A stretch of 64,000 nt of DNA. It comes from Verrucomicrobiota bacterium. Lineage in GTDB: Bacteria > Verrucomicrobiota > Verrucomicrobiia > Opitutales > Opitutaceae. The stretch covers positions 1-64,000 of the forward strand of contig JAEWBF010000132.1 in the NCBI GenBank assembly GCA_023391285.1. Direction: 5' to 3'. A program made the translations under genes and the position numbers. The notes below the pieces were generated by a model, which did not search any database, had not been told where the DNA came from, and saw nothing but the letters and a program-made list of their open reading frames with translations. Positions 35,221 through 43,749 of this stretch are shown in pieces; position 1 is the first letter of the stretch, and the number at the start of each line of letters is the position of its first letter.

Positions 35221-35952
35221 ATGAATGCGTTTTCTTTCGTCCTCCGGCTCCTCCTGGTCATCGGGCTATCTTCCTTTGCGGCCGCGCGGTCAGCGGAGGT
35301 TTCACCAGAGCGTAGGGAATTCACCGATACGCCGCTGCATCGGGCGGCTCTGCGCGGAGACTCCGCCGCGGTCGAGAAACTGCTCGAGGAGGGCGCCGAC
35401 CCGAATGCGTTGAATGAGGCGGGAGCGACGCCGCTGCACTATGCCGTCACCGACGAGCGGATGGTGGCCGCGCTCCTCGCGCGCGGCGCGAAGCCCGACG
35501 TGATCTCCAAACGCGGCATCACCCCGTTACTGGGCGCCGTGTCGCGTCCAGATTCGTATGCGGTGGCCCGGTTGCTGATGGATGCGGGCGCGGATGTTAA
35601 CGCACGGCGTTCGCGGCCGACGGGACTTTTGGGGCAGGCGAGCGTCCTCTCCGTCGCGATCGTGGGAGGCGACGCGCGCACCGTGCGGCTCCTGTTGGAG
35701 CGTGGAGCGCCGGTGAATCCGAAGGAGGGCACAACCCCGCTGATGGCGGCGGCCATCGTCGATAACGTTGGGCTGGCGGAAGAGTTGCTGGAGCGCGGCG
35801 CGGAGATCGATCTCGCGCGGAATATGCAGGGCACGGCGTTGAACGCGGCGTTTTTTCGGGAAATCTCAGGATGGCGCGCTTCCTCGTCGAACGGGGCGCG
35901 AACCTCACTCTTCCCACCTTGCGCGGCCATGCCACGCCGCCGGTGGTCCTGA
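35221..35952 (+). CDS. Exported ankyrin-repeat protein, N-terminal part (frame lost near 35851-35860)
   Basis: From the ATG at 35221 the protein has a signal peptide (MNAFSFVLRLLLVIGLSSFA), then ankyrin repeats: TPLHRAALRGDSAAVEKLLE, ATPLHYAVTDERMVAALLAR, and later GTTPLMAAAIVDNVGLAEEL. After NMQGTALNAAFFRE the frame becomes nonsense for its last about 30 codons, while the expected ankyrin continuation GNLRMARFLVERGANL is in the overlapping frame (35871 on). A single lost base in the TTTTTTCGGG tract at 35851-35860 accounts for this. It is transcribed away from the sigma factor/kinase pair. Restored, the two parts make one protein of about 790 residues. Confidence 0.75.
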   Translation: MNAFSFVLRLLLVIGLSSFAAARSAEVSPERREFTDTPLHRAALRGDSAAVEKLLEEGADPNALNEAGATPLHYAVTDERMVAALLARGAKPDVISKRGITPLLGAVSRPDSYAVARLLMDAGADVNARRSRPTGLLGQASVLSVAIVGGDARTVRLLLERGAPVNPKEGTTPLMAAAIVDNVGLAEELLERGAEIDLARNMQGTALNAAFFREISGWRASSSNGARTSLFPPCAAMPRRRWS

Positions 35953-37592
35953 GCGCGTATCACGAAAATGGAGACCCGACCCTGACGAAGCTGATGGTGG
36001 AGCGGGGCGTCGACGTGAATGCCGCCAACGAGGCGGGCGAGACGGCGTTGAGTTTCGCGTTGAGAAACGGAGCCGACACGGACCTCGTGCGATACCTGAC
36101 AGCGTTGGGGGCCAAGTCGCCGGTGTCGCGAAGGGGAAAACAATTGCCTCGGCATGATGTGCCGGCGCGCGGCGAGGCGCGGGAAACCTGGGTGCGCAGA
36201 AGCGCACAACGGGCCGTGGACCTGCTGGGCAGGAGTTCCACGGCGTTCCTGGAGAATGGATTTGTGCGCGACCAGGCGAAGTGTGTTTCGTGCCACCAGC
36301 AGTCGCTGCCGGCGGTGGCGTTCAGTCTGGCGCGAGAGCGAGGTCTCAACCTGGACGATCGCGACGTCGGTCGCTTGCTCGACGCCATCGTCAGCACGCG
36401 GGCGTCGGAGGTGGAGAATGCGCGGCAAATGGATGAACCGACGCCGGGCGGTGGTCTCACGCTGGGCTACGATGCAGACGGTCTGCACGCGATGGGCTAT
36501 TTGCCGGACGAGATGATGGAGAGTTTTTCCCGTTATCTGCTGGCGGTCCAGCATCCGGACGGTTCCTGGCGCGACAAAGCGCGTCGCCCGCCGATGATCG
36601 ACGGCTCGATTGTATTCACGGCGTGGACACTGCGCGCGGTGCAGCTGTATCCGCCGGCGGGGCGGGAGCAAGATGCAGCCGACGCCTTGCAGCGGGGGCG
36701 CGATTGGCTGAAGCAGGAACCGATTCGCTCGCATAACGACCGCGTTTTCCGTTTGCTCGGGCTGGCATGGGCAGGTGAGCCGTTGACGGGGATGTCTTCG
36801 CTCGTCGACGATTTGCTGCAGCAGCAGCGCGAGGAGGGCGGCTGGGCCCAATTACCGGGACTCGACTGCGATGCGTGGGCCACCGGCACGGCGCTTGTGG
36901 CGCTGCTGAAGGCGGGCGTCCCGCCCGAACATCCGAGCTACCAACGCGGAGTCGATTACTTGCTTCGGACTCAGTTCGATGACGGATCCTGGTGGGTGCG
37001 CAGCCGATCATGGGCGTTTCAGCCCCATTTCGATGGAAAGTTTCCGCATGGAAAAGATCAGTGGATTTCGGCGGCGGGAACGGCCTGGGCGACGATCGCT
37101 TTACTCTCCACCCTCAAACCCACGATGGATCGCGCGACCTTTCCATCCGCGCAGCAGTGGATCGCGCGATACCGTGCTTCGATGATCGATACGAAGACTG
37201 CGTCGTCGGCGGCATCCGCCGCGCGCGCTCCCGCGCAGGCGCAGGGCTTCGATTTTGGTCGGGACATCGAGCCCTTGTTCGAGCGGTCCTGCGTCGGCTG
37301 CCATGGCGGGCCCCGACCCAAAGGAGGCTTTGCGCTGAGGTCGCGCGAAGACCTGATGCGCGGCGGGCAGAGCGGGGAGCCCGCGATCGTGCCAGGTTCG
37401 GCGCAGGCGAGCCCGCTGTTCCTGCAAGCGTCGGGACAGATCGAAGATTTGGAGATGCCGCCGCTGAACCGGCGTGACAAATATCCCGGTTTATCCACGG
37501 CGGAGCTCGATCATCTGCGCGCCTGGATTGATGCCGGCGCGCCATGGCCAGAAGCGTCCCTGACTGGATCGGTTTCGGTGGTGGAGCCGTGA
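35871..37592 (+). CDS. Ankyrin/prenyltransferase-like/cytochrome c protein, C-terminal part
   Basis: 573 codons. Residues 1-82 complete the ankyrin block (FLVERGANL, LMVERGVDVNAANEAGETAL). A CVSCH heme-binding motif lies at 138-142 (CVSCHQQSLPAVAF). Residues about 150-440 carry alpha-toroid repeats with GSWRD and DGSWW motifs, as in squalene cyclase/prenyltransferase folds. A planctomycete-type cytochrome domain at the C-terminus has a second heme motif, CVGCH (474-478), then GGFALRSREDLMRGG and EMPPL. It should be periplasmic via the signal peptide encoded at 35221. Redox or surface-binding roles are possible; function is unknown. ATG 35871 is probably not the real start but the result of the frame break. 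Confidence 0.75.
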   Translation: MARFLVERGANLTLPTLRGHATPPVVLSAYHENGDPTLTKLMVERGVDVNAANEAGETALSFALRNGADTDLVRYLTALGAKSPVSRRGKQLPRHDVPARGEARETWVRRSAQRAVDLLGRSSTAFLENGFVRDQAKCVSCHQQSLPAVAFSLARERGLNLDDRDVGRLLDAIVSTRASEVENARQMDEPTPGGGLTLGYDADGLHAMGYLPDEMMESFSRYLLAVQHPDGSWRDKARRPPMIDGSIVFTAWTLRAVQLYPPAGREQDAADALQRGRDWLKQEPIRSHNDRVFRLLGLAWAGEPLTGMSSLVDDLLQQQREEGGWAQLPGLDCDAWATGTALVALLKAGVPPEHPSYQRGVDYLLRTQFDDGSWWVRSRSWAFQPHFDGKFPHGKDQWISAAGTAWATIALLSTLKPTMDRATFPSAQQWIARYRASMIDTKTASSAASAARAPAQAQGFDFGRDIEPLFERSCVGCHGGPRPKGGFALRSREDLMRGGQSGEPAIVPGSAQASPLFLQASGQIEDLEMPPLNRRDKYPGLSTAELDHLRAWIDAGAPWPEASLTGSVSVVEP

Positions 37593-37774
37593 AGTGTCCC
37601 CGCCGTCGAGCCACGCGCGTTTTTTGCAGACCACGGCCTTCGTTTGAAGAATGGCCGCTGCACGCGCGGCGCGTAGGATGAAGGTGCGCGTTTCAGCAGA
37701 GCGGAGCGACGCGCCGGTGCATGAGACAAGACGGAGACTTGAAACGAGCGCGTGGGCGAGCCAGCTGTGGGATC

Positions 37775-39628
37775 ATGACGACGCGCATTTTGGTTTTCCT
37801 GGTGACGGGCGCGATAGCGTGCGCGGCGGACGGCCTGGCCGCGAAGCAAAGTGAGAATACCGGAGATCCGCTCGCGAATTTGCGGAGCGGACATCCGCGG
37901 CTGCTCGTGACGGCGAACGATTGGGAGCGGATTCGCAAGCGGGTGAAGAGCGACGCGGTGTTCGCGCGCGTGCATGCGACGCTGCTGGAGGAAGCGCGCG
38001 AACTGCTTTCGACCCCGCCGCTCGAGCGGACGATCGTGGGCCGTCGCTTGCTCGGCGTTTCGAGAAGTCTGCTGCGCCGCACGATGACGCTGGCGTATGC
38101 GTGGCAGTCGACGGGCGAGCGCGAGTTCGCGGAGCGGGCGGAGAAGGAGATGCTCACGGCAGCGGCGTTTTCGGATTGGAATCCGAGTCACTTTCTCGAC
38201 GTCGGTGAAGCGGCGACGGCACTGGCGCTCGGCTACGATTGGACTTTTGACGCGCTGCCGGAAGCATCGCGCGCGACGATCCGCCGCGCGCTCGTCGAGA
38301 AAGCGTTGCGGCCCGGACTCGATCCGGCGGCGGCGCACAACTGGTGGCATCGGGCGGACAATAACTGGAGCCAGGTGTGTTTCGGCGGTTTGACGCTGGC
38401 GGCGCTGACGGTGGCGGAGGAGGAGCCGGAGCTTGCGCGCGATCTGCTCGCGAAAGCGAGAGCGGGAATCCGGCATGGTCTGACTCCCTATGCTCCCGAT
38501 GGCGTGTATCCGGAAGGACCGTCCTACTGGGTTTATGGGACGACGTATCAGGCGGTGATGATTGCGGCGCTCGAGACGGCTTTGGGCACGGATTGGGAGC
38601 TCTCGGCGAGCGAAGGGTTCCTGCCGAGTGCGGGGGCGTTTCTGCAGACGATCGGACCGACGGGCGCCTTCTATAACCATGGGGACGGTGGCGAGCGCGC
38701 GGGGCATCAGGCCGTGGTCTATTGGTTCGCCCGCAAGATCGGCGATCCGGGGCTCGCGTTGTTCAACCTGCGCGAACTCGCGGGCGAGGAGTTGACGCAG
38801 CCGTCTGATCGCCGGAGCTGGTTTTTCCCGTTGACGGCGGTGTGGTGGCCGGAGGGCGCCGTCGGGGAAACCGCACCGAAGCTACCGCTGCGTTATGCCG
38901 GCCGCGGAATGAACCCGATCGTGGCGTTTCGCGAGTCGTGGACGGATCGCAACAGCCTGTATCTCGCGTTCAAAGGCGGCGCGGCGGAATTGAATCACGC
39001 GCACATGGATGCGGGCTCGTTCGTGCTCGAGCGCGACGGCGTGCGATGGGCGATCGATCTCGGCCTGCAGGATTATCACTCGCTCGAGTCGAAAGGCGTG
39101 GACCTGTGGAATCGCGCGCAGAATTCGCAGCGCTGGCAGGTGTATCGGTTGAATAATTACAGCCACAGCACGTTGACGATCGACGAACAGCTCCATCGCG
39201 TCGACGGGCACGCCATCCTTCACGGCTTCGATCCCGACGCGCAGGTGCCGGAGGCGAGCGTGGATTTGTCGAAGGTTTTTCGCGGCCAGGCGGAGCAGGT
39301 GCGGCGCACGTTTCGCTGGCTGCCGGGGCGGCGTGTGGCGATCGAAGACCGGCTGAGCGGATTGAAACCGGGCGCGCGCGTGCGCTGGCAATTCCCGACG
39401 CGGGCGGAAGTCGTGCTGAATGGGCGCGAAGCGTTGCTGAAGCAGGACGGGCGAGAGTTGAAGGTGCGGCTTTCCGGCTCGGACGACGCAACCTTCGTCG
39501 TGGAACCGGCGGCTCCGCCGGCTGACGATTTCAACGCGGCGAATCCCGGCGTGAGTTTGCTGGCGGCGGTTTTCACGGCGCCCGCCGGAGGAGCTGTGCG
39601 CTACGAGGTGACGTTCGGAGCGGACTGA
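37775..39628 (+). CDS. Heparinase II/III-family protein (putative polysaccharide lyase)
   Basis: A 617-residue exported protein from the ATG at 37775, which gives the signal peptide MTTRILVFLVTGAIACAADG. The N-terminal alpha-toroid (about 35-330) includes GHPRLLVTANDWERI and the segment AHNWWHRADNNWSQVCFGG; YPEGPSYWVYGTTY follows with the expected catalytic tyrosines. The C-terminal beta-sandwich (from about 390) contains ELNHAHMDAGSFVLERDG, with the histidines typical of the family. Such proteins cleave uronic-acid-containing polysaccharides. It is followed by a TonB receptor at 39956 on the same strand and may feed it. Exact substrate unknown. Confidence 0.85.
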   Translation: MTTRILVFLVTGAIACAADGLAAKQSENTGDPLANLRSGHPRLLVTANDWERIRKRVKSDAVFARVHATLLEEARELLSTPPLERTIVGRRLLGVSRSLLRRTMTLAYAWQSTGEREFAERAEKEMLTAAAFSDWNPSHFLDVGEAATALALGYDWTFDALPEASRATIRRALVEKALRPGLDPAAAHNWWHRADNNWSQVCFGGLTLAALTVAEEEPELARDLLAKARAGIRHGLTPYAPDGVYPEGPSYWVYGTTYQAVMIAALETALGTDWELSASEGFLPSAGAFLQTIGPTGAFYNHGDGGERAGHQAVVYWFARKIGDPGLALFNLRELAGEELTQPSDRRSWFFPLTAVWWPEGAVGETAPKLPLRYAGRGMNPIVAFRESWTDRNSLYLAFKGGAAELNHAHMDAGSFVLERDGVRWAIDLGLQDYHSLESKGVDLWNRAQNSQRWQVYRLNNYSHSTLTIDEQLHRVDGHAILHGFDPDAQVPEASVDLSKVFRGQAEQVRRTFRWLPGRRVAIEDRLSGLKPGARVRWQFPTRAEVVLNGREALLKQDGRELKVRLSGSDDATFVVEPAAPPADDFNAANPGVSLLAAVFTAPAGGAVRYEVTFGAD

Positions 39629-39717
39629 TCGGCGCGTTCGAGGCACGATGTTGGTCGCGTGAGGCGCTGGGTTGGAGAAGCGCGTATGCGGCCGCGGACG
39701 GACGGGAGCGGCTCACC

Positions 39718-39756
39718 GGGACTCCGACACATCGGGGCAGGCTGGTTCGCGCTACC
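39718..39756. repeat. Diverged copy of a dispersed hairpin repeat
   Basis: The segment containing CGACACATCGGGGCAGGCTG and ending CTACC matches the element at 61808-61843 (GACCCCGA....TCGGGGCAGGCTG....CTACC), but here the second arm is replaced by GTTCGCG. It lies in the 327-base gap before the TonB receptor. Two copies in 64 kb suggest a family of short palindromic repeats in this genome. Confidence 0.5.
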
Positions 39757-39825
39757 GGGGGAGAGGACGTGGGCGAGAGGCTATCTGGGGGAGGGATCGG
39801 GTGCGTGCGACGCAGGCTCGCGAGA

Positions 39826-39841
39826 TTTCATCGTGATGAAA
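39826..39841. promoter_or_regulatory. Putative LacI-type operator upstream of TonB receptor
   Basis: TTTCATCGTGATGAAA has perfect 7-base arms around GT. It lies 114 bases before the receptor start at 39956. The nearest LacI regulator is at 43750, directly downstream of the receptor, and is the likely binder. Confidence 0.55.
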
Positions 39842-39955
39842 ATCCGCCCGATTGCCCGTTGCGGTGGCTCAAGCAGGTTCGCGCCGACCCACCGGCCTGC
39901 GGTGTTCGCATTGCGAACGCTTTGGCGCCGACCAGCCCCACAAACCTTCGAGCCA

Positions 39956-42900
39956 ATGCAAAGAAATCATTCGTCGTGTGCTCTCGGAACCAGGCGCTTC
40001 CCTACGGGGAGAGCCTTTTTAAGCGTCCTCGCGTTATCCGGTTTATCGCCGGTTTTTGCGCAGTCGGCGAATCCGCCTCCGGCGGAGCAGGAATCGGATG
40101 AAGTCGTCGTCCTTTCACCCTTCACCGTGTCATCCGAGCGCGATCGCGGGTATCAAGCAACGGATACACTGGCGGGCACTCGCATCCGGACCGACCTGGC
40201 CGACATCGGTTCGGCGATTTCGGTCGTGACGAAGGAGTTCATGGACGACTTGGGCGCCGTGAACAACGAGACCCTGCTGGCTTACACGACGAACACCGAA
40301 GTAAGCGGACCGCGCGGTAATTTCTCGGGCGCGGCGACCGGCCCGACCGAGGCGAACGAAAACGCCGCCTTCGGCAATCCGAACTCCGCGAACCGTATCC
40401 GCGGTCTCACTTCGGCTGACAACACGCGCAATTTCTTCCTGAGTTCCGTGGCGTGGGACAGCTACAACGTCAGCCGCGTGGATCTGCAGCGCGGACCGAA
40501 CGCGATTCTCTTCGGCTTGGGCAGCCCGGCCGGTGTGATCAACGGCACGACGGACGCCGCGAACTTCCATCGCAACCGCGGTGAAGTGGGTGTTCGCGTC
40601 GATCAGTTCGGGTCGATCCGGGCCAGCCTGAACTACAATCACGTGCTGATCCCGGGCGAACTCGCGGTGCGCGCGGCGATCCTCGAAGACGAGCGAAAGT
40701 TCCGGCAGGATCCGGCGTTCCAGGATGACGAGCGCCACTACATTGCCGCCTCCTATCGTCCGAAGGCGCTCAACAATCGTGACACGCTGTTCCAGATTTC
40801 GGGCAACTTCGAGAACGTGAACAGCCGCAGCAATCGTCCGCGCACGGTCACGCCGATGGACTACATCACACCGTTCTTCATCCCGCAGTCGGAAGGCGGG
40901 CAGGGCGGCCAGACGGTCAATCGCCTGACTTACGATACCCGCGCGCTGGTAGGAGGTCAGCCGAATCCCAACTACAATTTCAATTCCTGGCTCACCTCCG
41001 ACTTCGGCGTTGGTGGCCCGATGTATATCTACAACTCCGCCGGTTCGCAGCCCTACTGGCGCGTGGGCCAGCTCGTCACCGAAGGCGCGCTCAACTCGGC
41101 CGGCGTCGTGCAGAATCCGACGGCGACGGTCACGACCCCGAACACGTTGATTCACGGCGGCGCATTCAATCCGCTCACGCTCGAAGCGTTCCCCACGCAC
41201 GCGACGGAGGAAGGTTATCCGTATGCCGCGCTCGGCGCGTATCGCCAGATCGGCCTGAGCGATCCTTCGATCTTCGATTTCTACAACAAGCTGCTCGACG
41301 GTCCCAACAAGGGTGAGTGGCAGGACGCGAAGCTCGCCGAGATCTCGCTCGAGAACACGTTCTTCCGGAATCGGCTTGGTTACTCGATCGCCTTCTTCAA
41401 GGAGGAGGCTTACCGCGGCCAGACGAACGTCATCGGCTCGGCCAACCGCATCAAGATCGACGTCAACGAAATCGATATCGAAGGAAACCCGAATCCCAAC
41501 GTCGGCCGCGCTTACGTCGACGAGCCGTTGTTTGGCGGCAACTCGGTCGAGTGGGTCGACCGCGAGGCGCTCCGCGCGCAGATCTTCGGCGCCTACGATT
41601 TCAGCGAGAACAAGTCGGGCTGGCTGGGCCGCCTGGTCGGCCGTCAGTCGGTGAATGCCGTGTATCAGAGCGACGAGGACAGCCGTCATCGCCGCACGAT
41701 GATGCTGCGCGCGCCGACGCCGGACTTCGAAAACTACGCTGCGCTGACGGGTATCGTGCGCACGAACTGGCGTTTCACGCCGCGGTATTATCTCAGCGGA
41801 GACCTGCGTGGCCGCGCACTGAATTCGGGTCTGAACCTTTCGAACGTGGCGGACAACATCATCCCCGCCGGCGGTGTGCACACGATTCGTTATTTCGACA
41901 CGACCTGGGCCCCGCCGGCAGGCGTGACGCCCGGCCAGCCCTGGACGCCGCCCATGCACGTCCCAGTCAACAACAACCCCTATCTCTTCCAGTCGCAGAA
42001 TCCGGCGAATTACGTCGGGTGGCGCAACGGCACCTTCACGATGGTCGATTCGCTCGATGGCACGCAGGCCAGCATGGACTACGCGACGCGCGCGGCGGCG
42101 AAGACCCAGTTCGACGTCGAGTCGCTGGTGGCGGTTTATCAGGGCTACTTCCTCAACAACGGCCTCGTGCTCACGTATGGCTGGCGCGAGGACACCTATG
42201 AAAGCCGCTCGGTCGAAGCGCCGTTCCGTCTGAATGGCGCCGGTCAGTCCAGCGCCGACGAAGGCGCGAACGTCGATCCGAGTGTCTTCTCGTTGAACAG
42301 CCCGAATGCTTTCCGGAAGAGGGACAAAACCAACACGACGAATTGGAGCGCGGTCGCCCACGTGAATCGCCTGCTCGGCGAGCGCGATCCGCTGCCGCTC
42401 AACGTTTCGTTCAGTTACAATCGCGGCGAAGCGTTCGCCCCGGTCGCGGGCCGCCTCGACGGTTTCGGCCGCGAACTGCCGACGCCCGCGGGCAAAACCG
42501 AAGACATCGGCGTGCTGCTCGCGACGAAGGACAACAAGTATTCGCTGCGCGTGACGAAGTATGAGACGGAAATCGCGCTGGCGAACTCGCCGGCCAACAT
42601 CGACTCGCAGATGTTCATCCTCGAACAAGCGATCTCGTTCCCGGCGCGCACGCTCGCGATCATCAACGATCTCCAAGGTCAGGCGCGCGAGAATCTGCTG
42701 AACACCTACACCGCGGCGCCGTCCGACATTCCGTCCACCTGGACTGGCACGCAGCCGGAATACTTCCGCGAGGTCATCATGCCCGCCTACGTGGACTTCC
42801 TCGACCAGCTCGATACGAAGTTCACCGATTTCGTGAACTACTGGACGCGAACCGGTGCGCTCGTGCCGCGCCAGGGCGGTCCGACGAACAACGTCTTCAC

Positions 42901-43624
42901 GCAACGTCCGGCGACGCACCGTTACACGGAGAATCAGATCTCGCGCGGCTACGAGTTCGAGTTCACGGCGAATCCCACGCCCAACTGGCGCATCGCGGTC
43001 AACGCGGCGAAGTCGGAGGCCATTCGTAGTGACGTTCCGGATGCGGCGTTCTCGGAGATCATCGACTTCATCGACAATGCCTATCGCAACACGCCTGCCG
43101 GTCTGATGAAGGTCAACATCAGCGCCACCAGCCCGAACCTGGCGGGCACGGCGGTCAACGCGACGGTGCGCAACAATCACTGGGCGCGATTCCTGGGCAA
43201 CGTCATCTACCTGCGGGCGCTGAACGGTCAGCCGCAGCCGGAAGTGCGCGAGTGGCGCGCGAACGTGATCTCGAACTACTCGTTCAGCGAAGGTGCGCTG
43301 CGTGGCGTGGGCGTGGGCGGTGCTTATCGTTACGTGTCCTCCGGCGCGATCGGATTCCCCTACATCCAGATCCCCGGCGAGCCGGACCCGACGCTCGATC
43401 TGAACTCGCCCTACAAGGCGGACGCCGAGCACACGTTCGATCTCTGGCTGAGCTATCGTCGCAAGCTGACGGACAAGATCGACTGGCGCATCCAGCTGAA
43501 TGTCTTCAACGCTTTCGGCAAAAACGAAGTCGTGCCGTTGAACACTCAGGTGGACGGCAGCCCCGGCATGTTCCGCATTCGTGAAGGACGCAGCTGGGCG
43601 ATCACGAATACGTTCTCGTTCTAA
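39956..43624 (+). CDS. TonB-dependent receptor, large 'VLSPF' class
   Basis: A 1,222-residue receptor from the ATG at 39956; the frame is open earlier, but only this start puts a signal peptide (about 19-36, FLSVLALSGLSPVFAQS) at the N-terminus. DEVVVLSPFTV at 48-58 is the TonB-box-like element. The plug region shows IGSAISVVTKEFMDDLGAVN and VDLQRGPNAILFGLGSPAG. The barrel is long and ends TNTFSF, with terminal phenylalanine. This class is expanded in Opitutaceae and probably imports oligosaccharides. It is followed by a terminator and a lacI gene, with a palindrome 114 bases upstream. An exported lyase precedes it and the rhamnosidase operon follows. Confidence 0.93.
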   Translation: MQRNHSSCALGTRRFPTGRAFLSVLALSGLSPVFAQSANPPPAEQESDEVVVLSPFTVSSERDRGYQATDTLAGTRIRTDLADIGSAISVVTKEFMDDLGAVNNETLLAYTTNTEVSGPRGNFSGAATGPTEANENAAFGNPNSANRIRGLTSADNTRNFFLSSVAWDSYNVSRVDLQRGPNAILFGLGSPAGVINGTTDAANFHRNRGEVGVRVDQFGSIRASLNYNHVLIPGELAVRAAILEDERKFRQDPAFQDDERHYIAASYRPKALNNRDTLFQISGNFENVNSRSNRPRTVTPMDYITPFFIPQSEGGQGGQTVNRLTYDTRALVGGQPNPNYNFNSWLTSDFGVGGPMYIYNSAGSQPYWRVGQLVTEGALNSAGVVQNPTATVTTPNTLIHGGAFNPLTLEAFPTHATEEGYPYAALGAYRQIGLSDPSIFDFYNKLLDGPNKGEWQDAKLAEISLENTFFRNRLGYSIAFFKEEAYRGQTNVIGSANRIKIDVNEIDIEGNPNPNVGRAYVDEPLFGGNSVEWVDREALRAQIFGAYDFSENKSGWLGRLVGRQSVNAVYQSDEDSRHRRTMMLRAPTPDFENYAALTGIVRTNWRFTPRYYLSGDLRGRALNSGLNLSNVADNIIPAGGVHTIRYFDTTWAPPAGVTPGQPWTPPMHVPVNNNPYLFQSQNPANYVGWRNGTFTMVDSLDGTQASMDYATRAAAKTQFDVESLVAVYQGYFLNNGLVLTYGWREDTYESRSVEAPFRLNGAGQSSADEGANVDPSVFSLNSPNAFRKRDKTNTTNWSAVAHVNRLLGERDPLPLNVSFSYNRGEAFAPVAGRLDGFGRELPTPAGKTEDIGVLLATKDNKYSLRVTKYETEIALANSPANIDSQMFILEQAISFPARTLAIINDLQGQARENLLNTYTAAPSDIPSTWTGTQPEYFREVIMPAYVDFLDQLDTKFTDFVNYWTRTGALVPRQGGPTNNVFTQRPATHRYTENQISRGYEFEFTANPTPNWRIAVNAAKSEAIRSDVPDAAFSEIIDFIDNAYRNTPAGLMKVNISATSPNLAGTAVNATVRNNHWARFLGNVIYLRALNGQPQPEVREWRANVISNYSFSEGALRGVGVGGAYRYVSSGAIGFPYIQIPGEPDPTLDLNSPYKADAEHTFDLWLSYRRKLTDKIDWRIQLNVFNAFGKNEVVPLNTQVDGSPGMFRIREGRSWAITNTFSF

Positions 43625-43645
43625 GATAGCTTGGTTGAACTGCAC

Positions 43646-43677
43646 ACCGCCGCCGTGGGAAACGGCGGCGGTTTCTT
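43646..43677 (+). terminator. Rho-independent-like terminator after TonB receptor
   Basis: ACCGCCGCCGT (43646-43656), a 5-base loop, and ACGGCGGCGGT (43662-43672) form a perfect 11-bp stem, followed by TTCTT. It lies just after the TonB receptor stop and separates it from the lacI gene. Confidence 0.85.
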
Positions 43678-43749
43678 CGTTAACTGCGGGCTCTAATGCT
43701 GGACCGCCGATTGACAGTCGTTCGAGGGCAACGCACGGTTTCGAGCCCC

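Noticed and set aside
39703..39717. CGGGAGCGGCTCACC, similar to the operator at 5821.
   Set aside because: Only the right half matches well and the left arm is broken, so it is not a palindrome. It adjoins a repeat element and may be chance.
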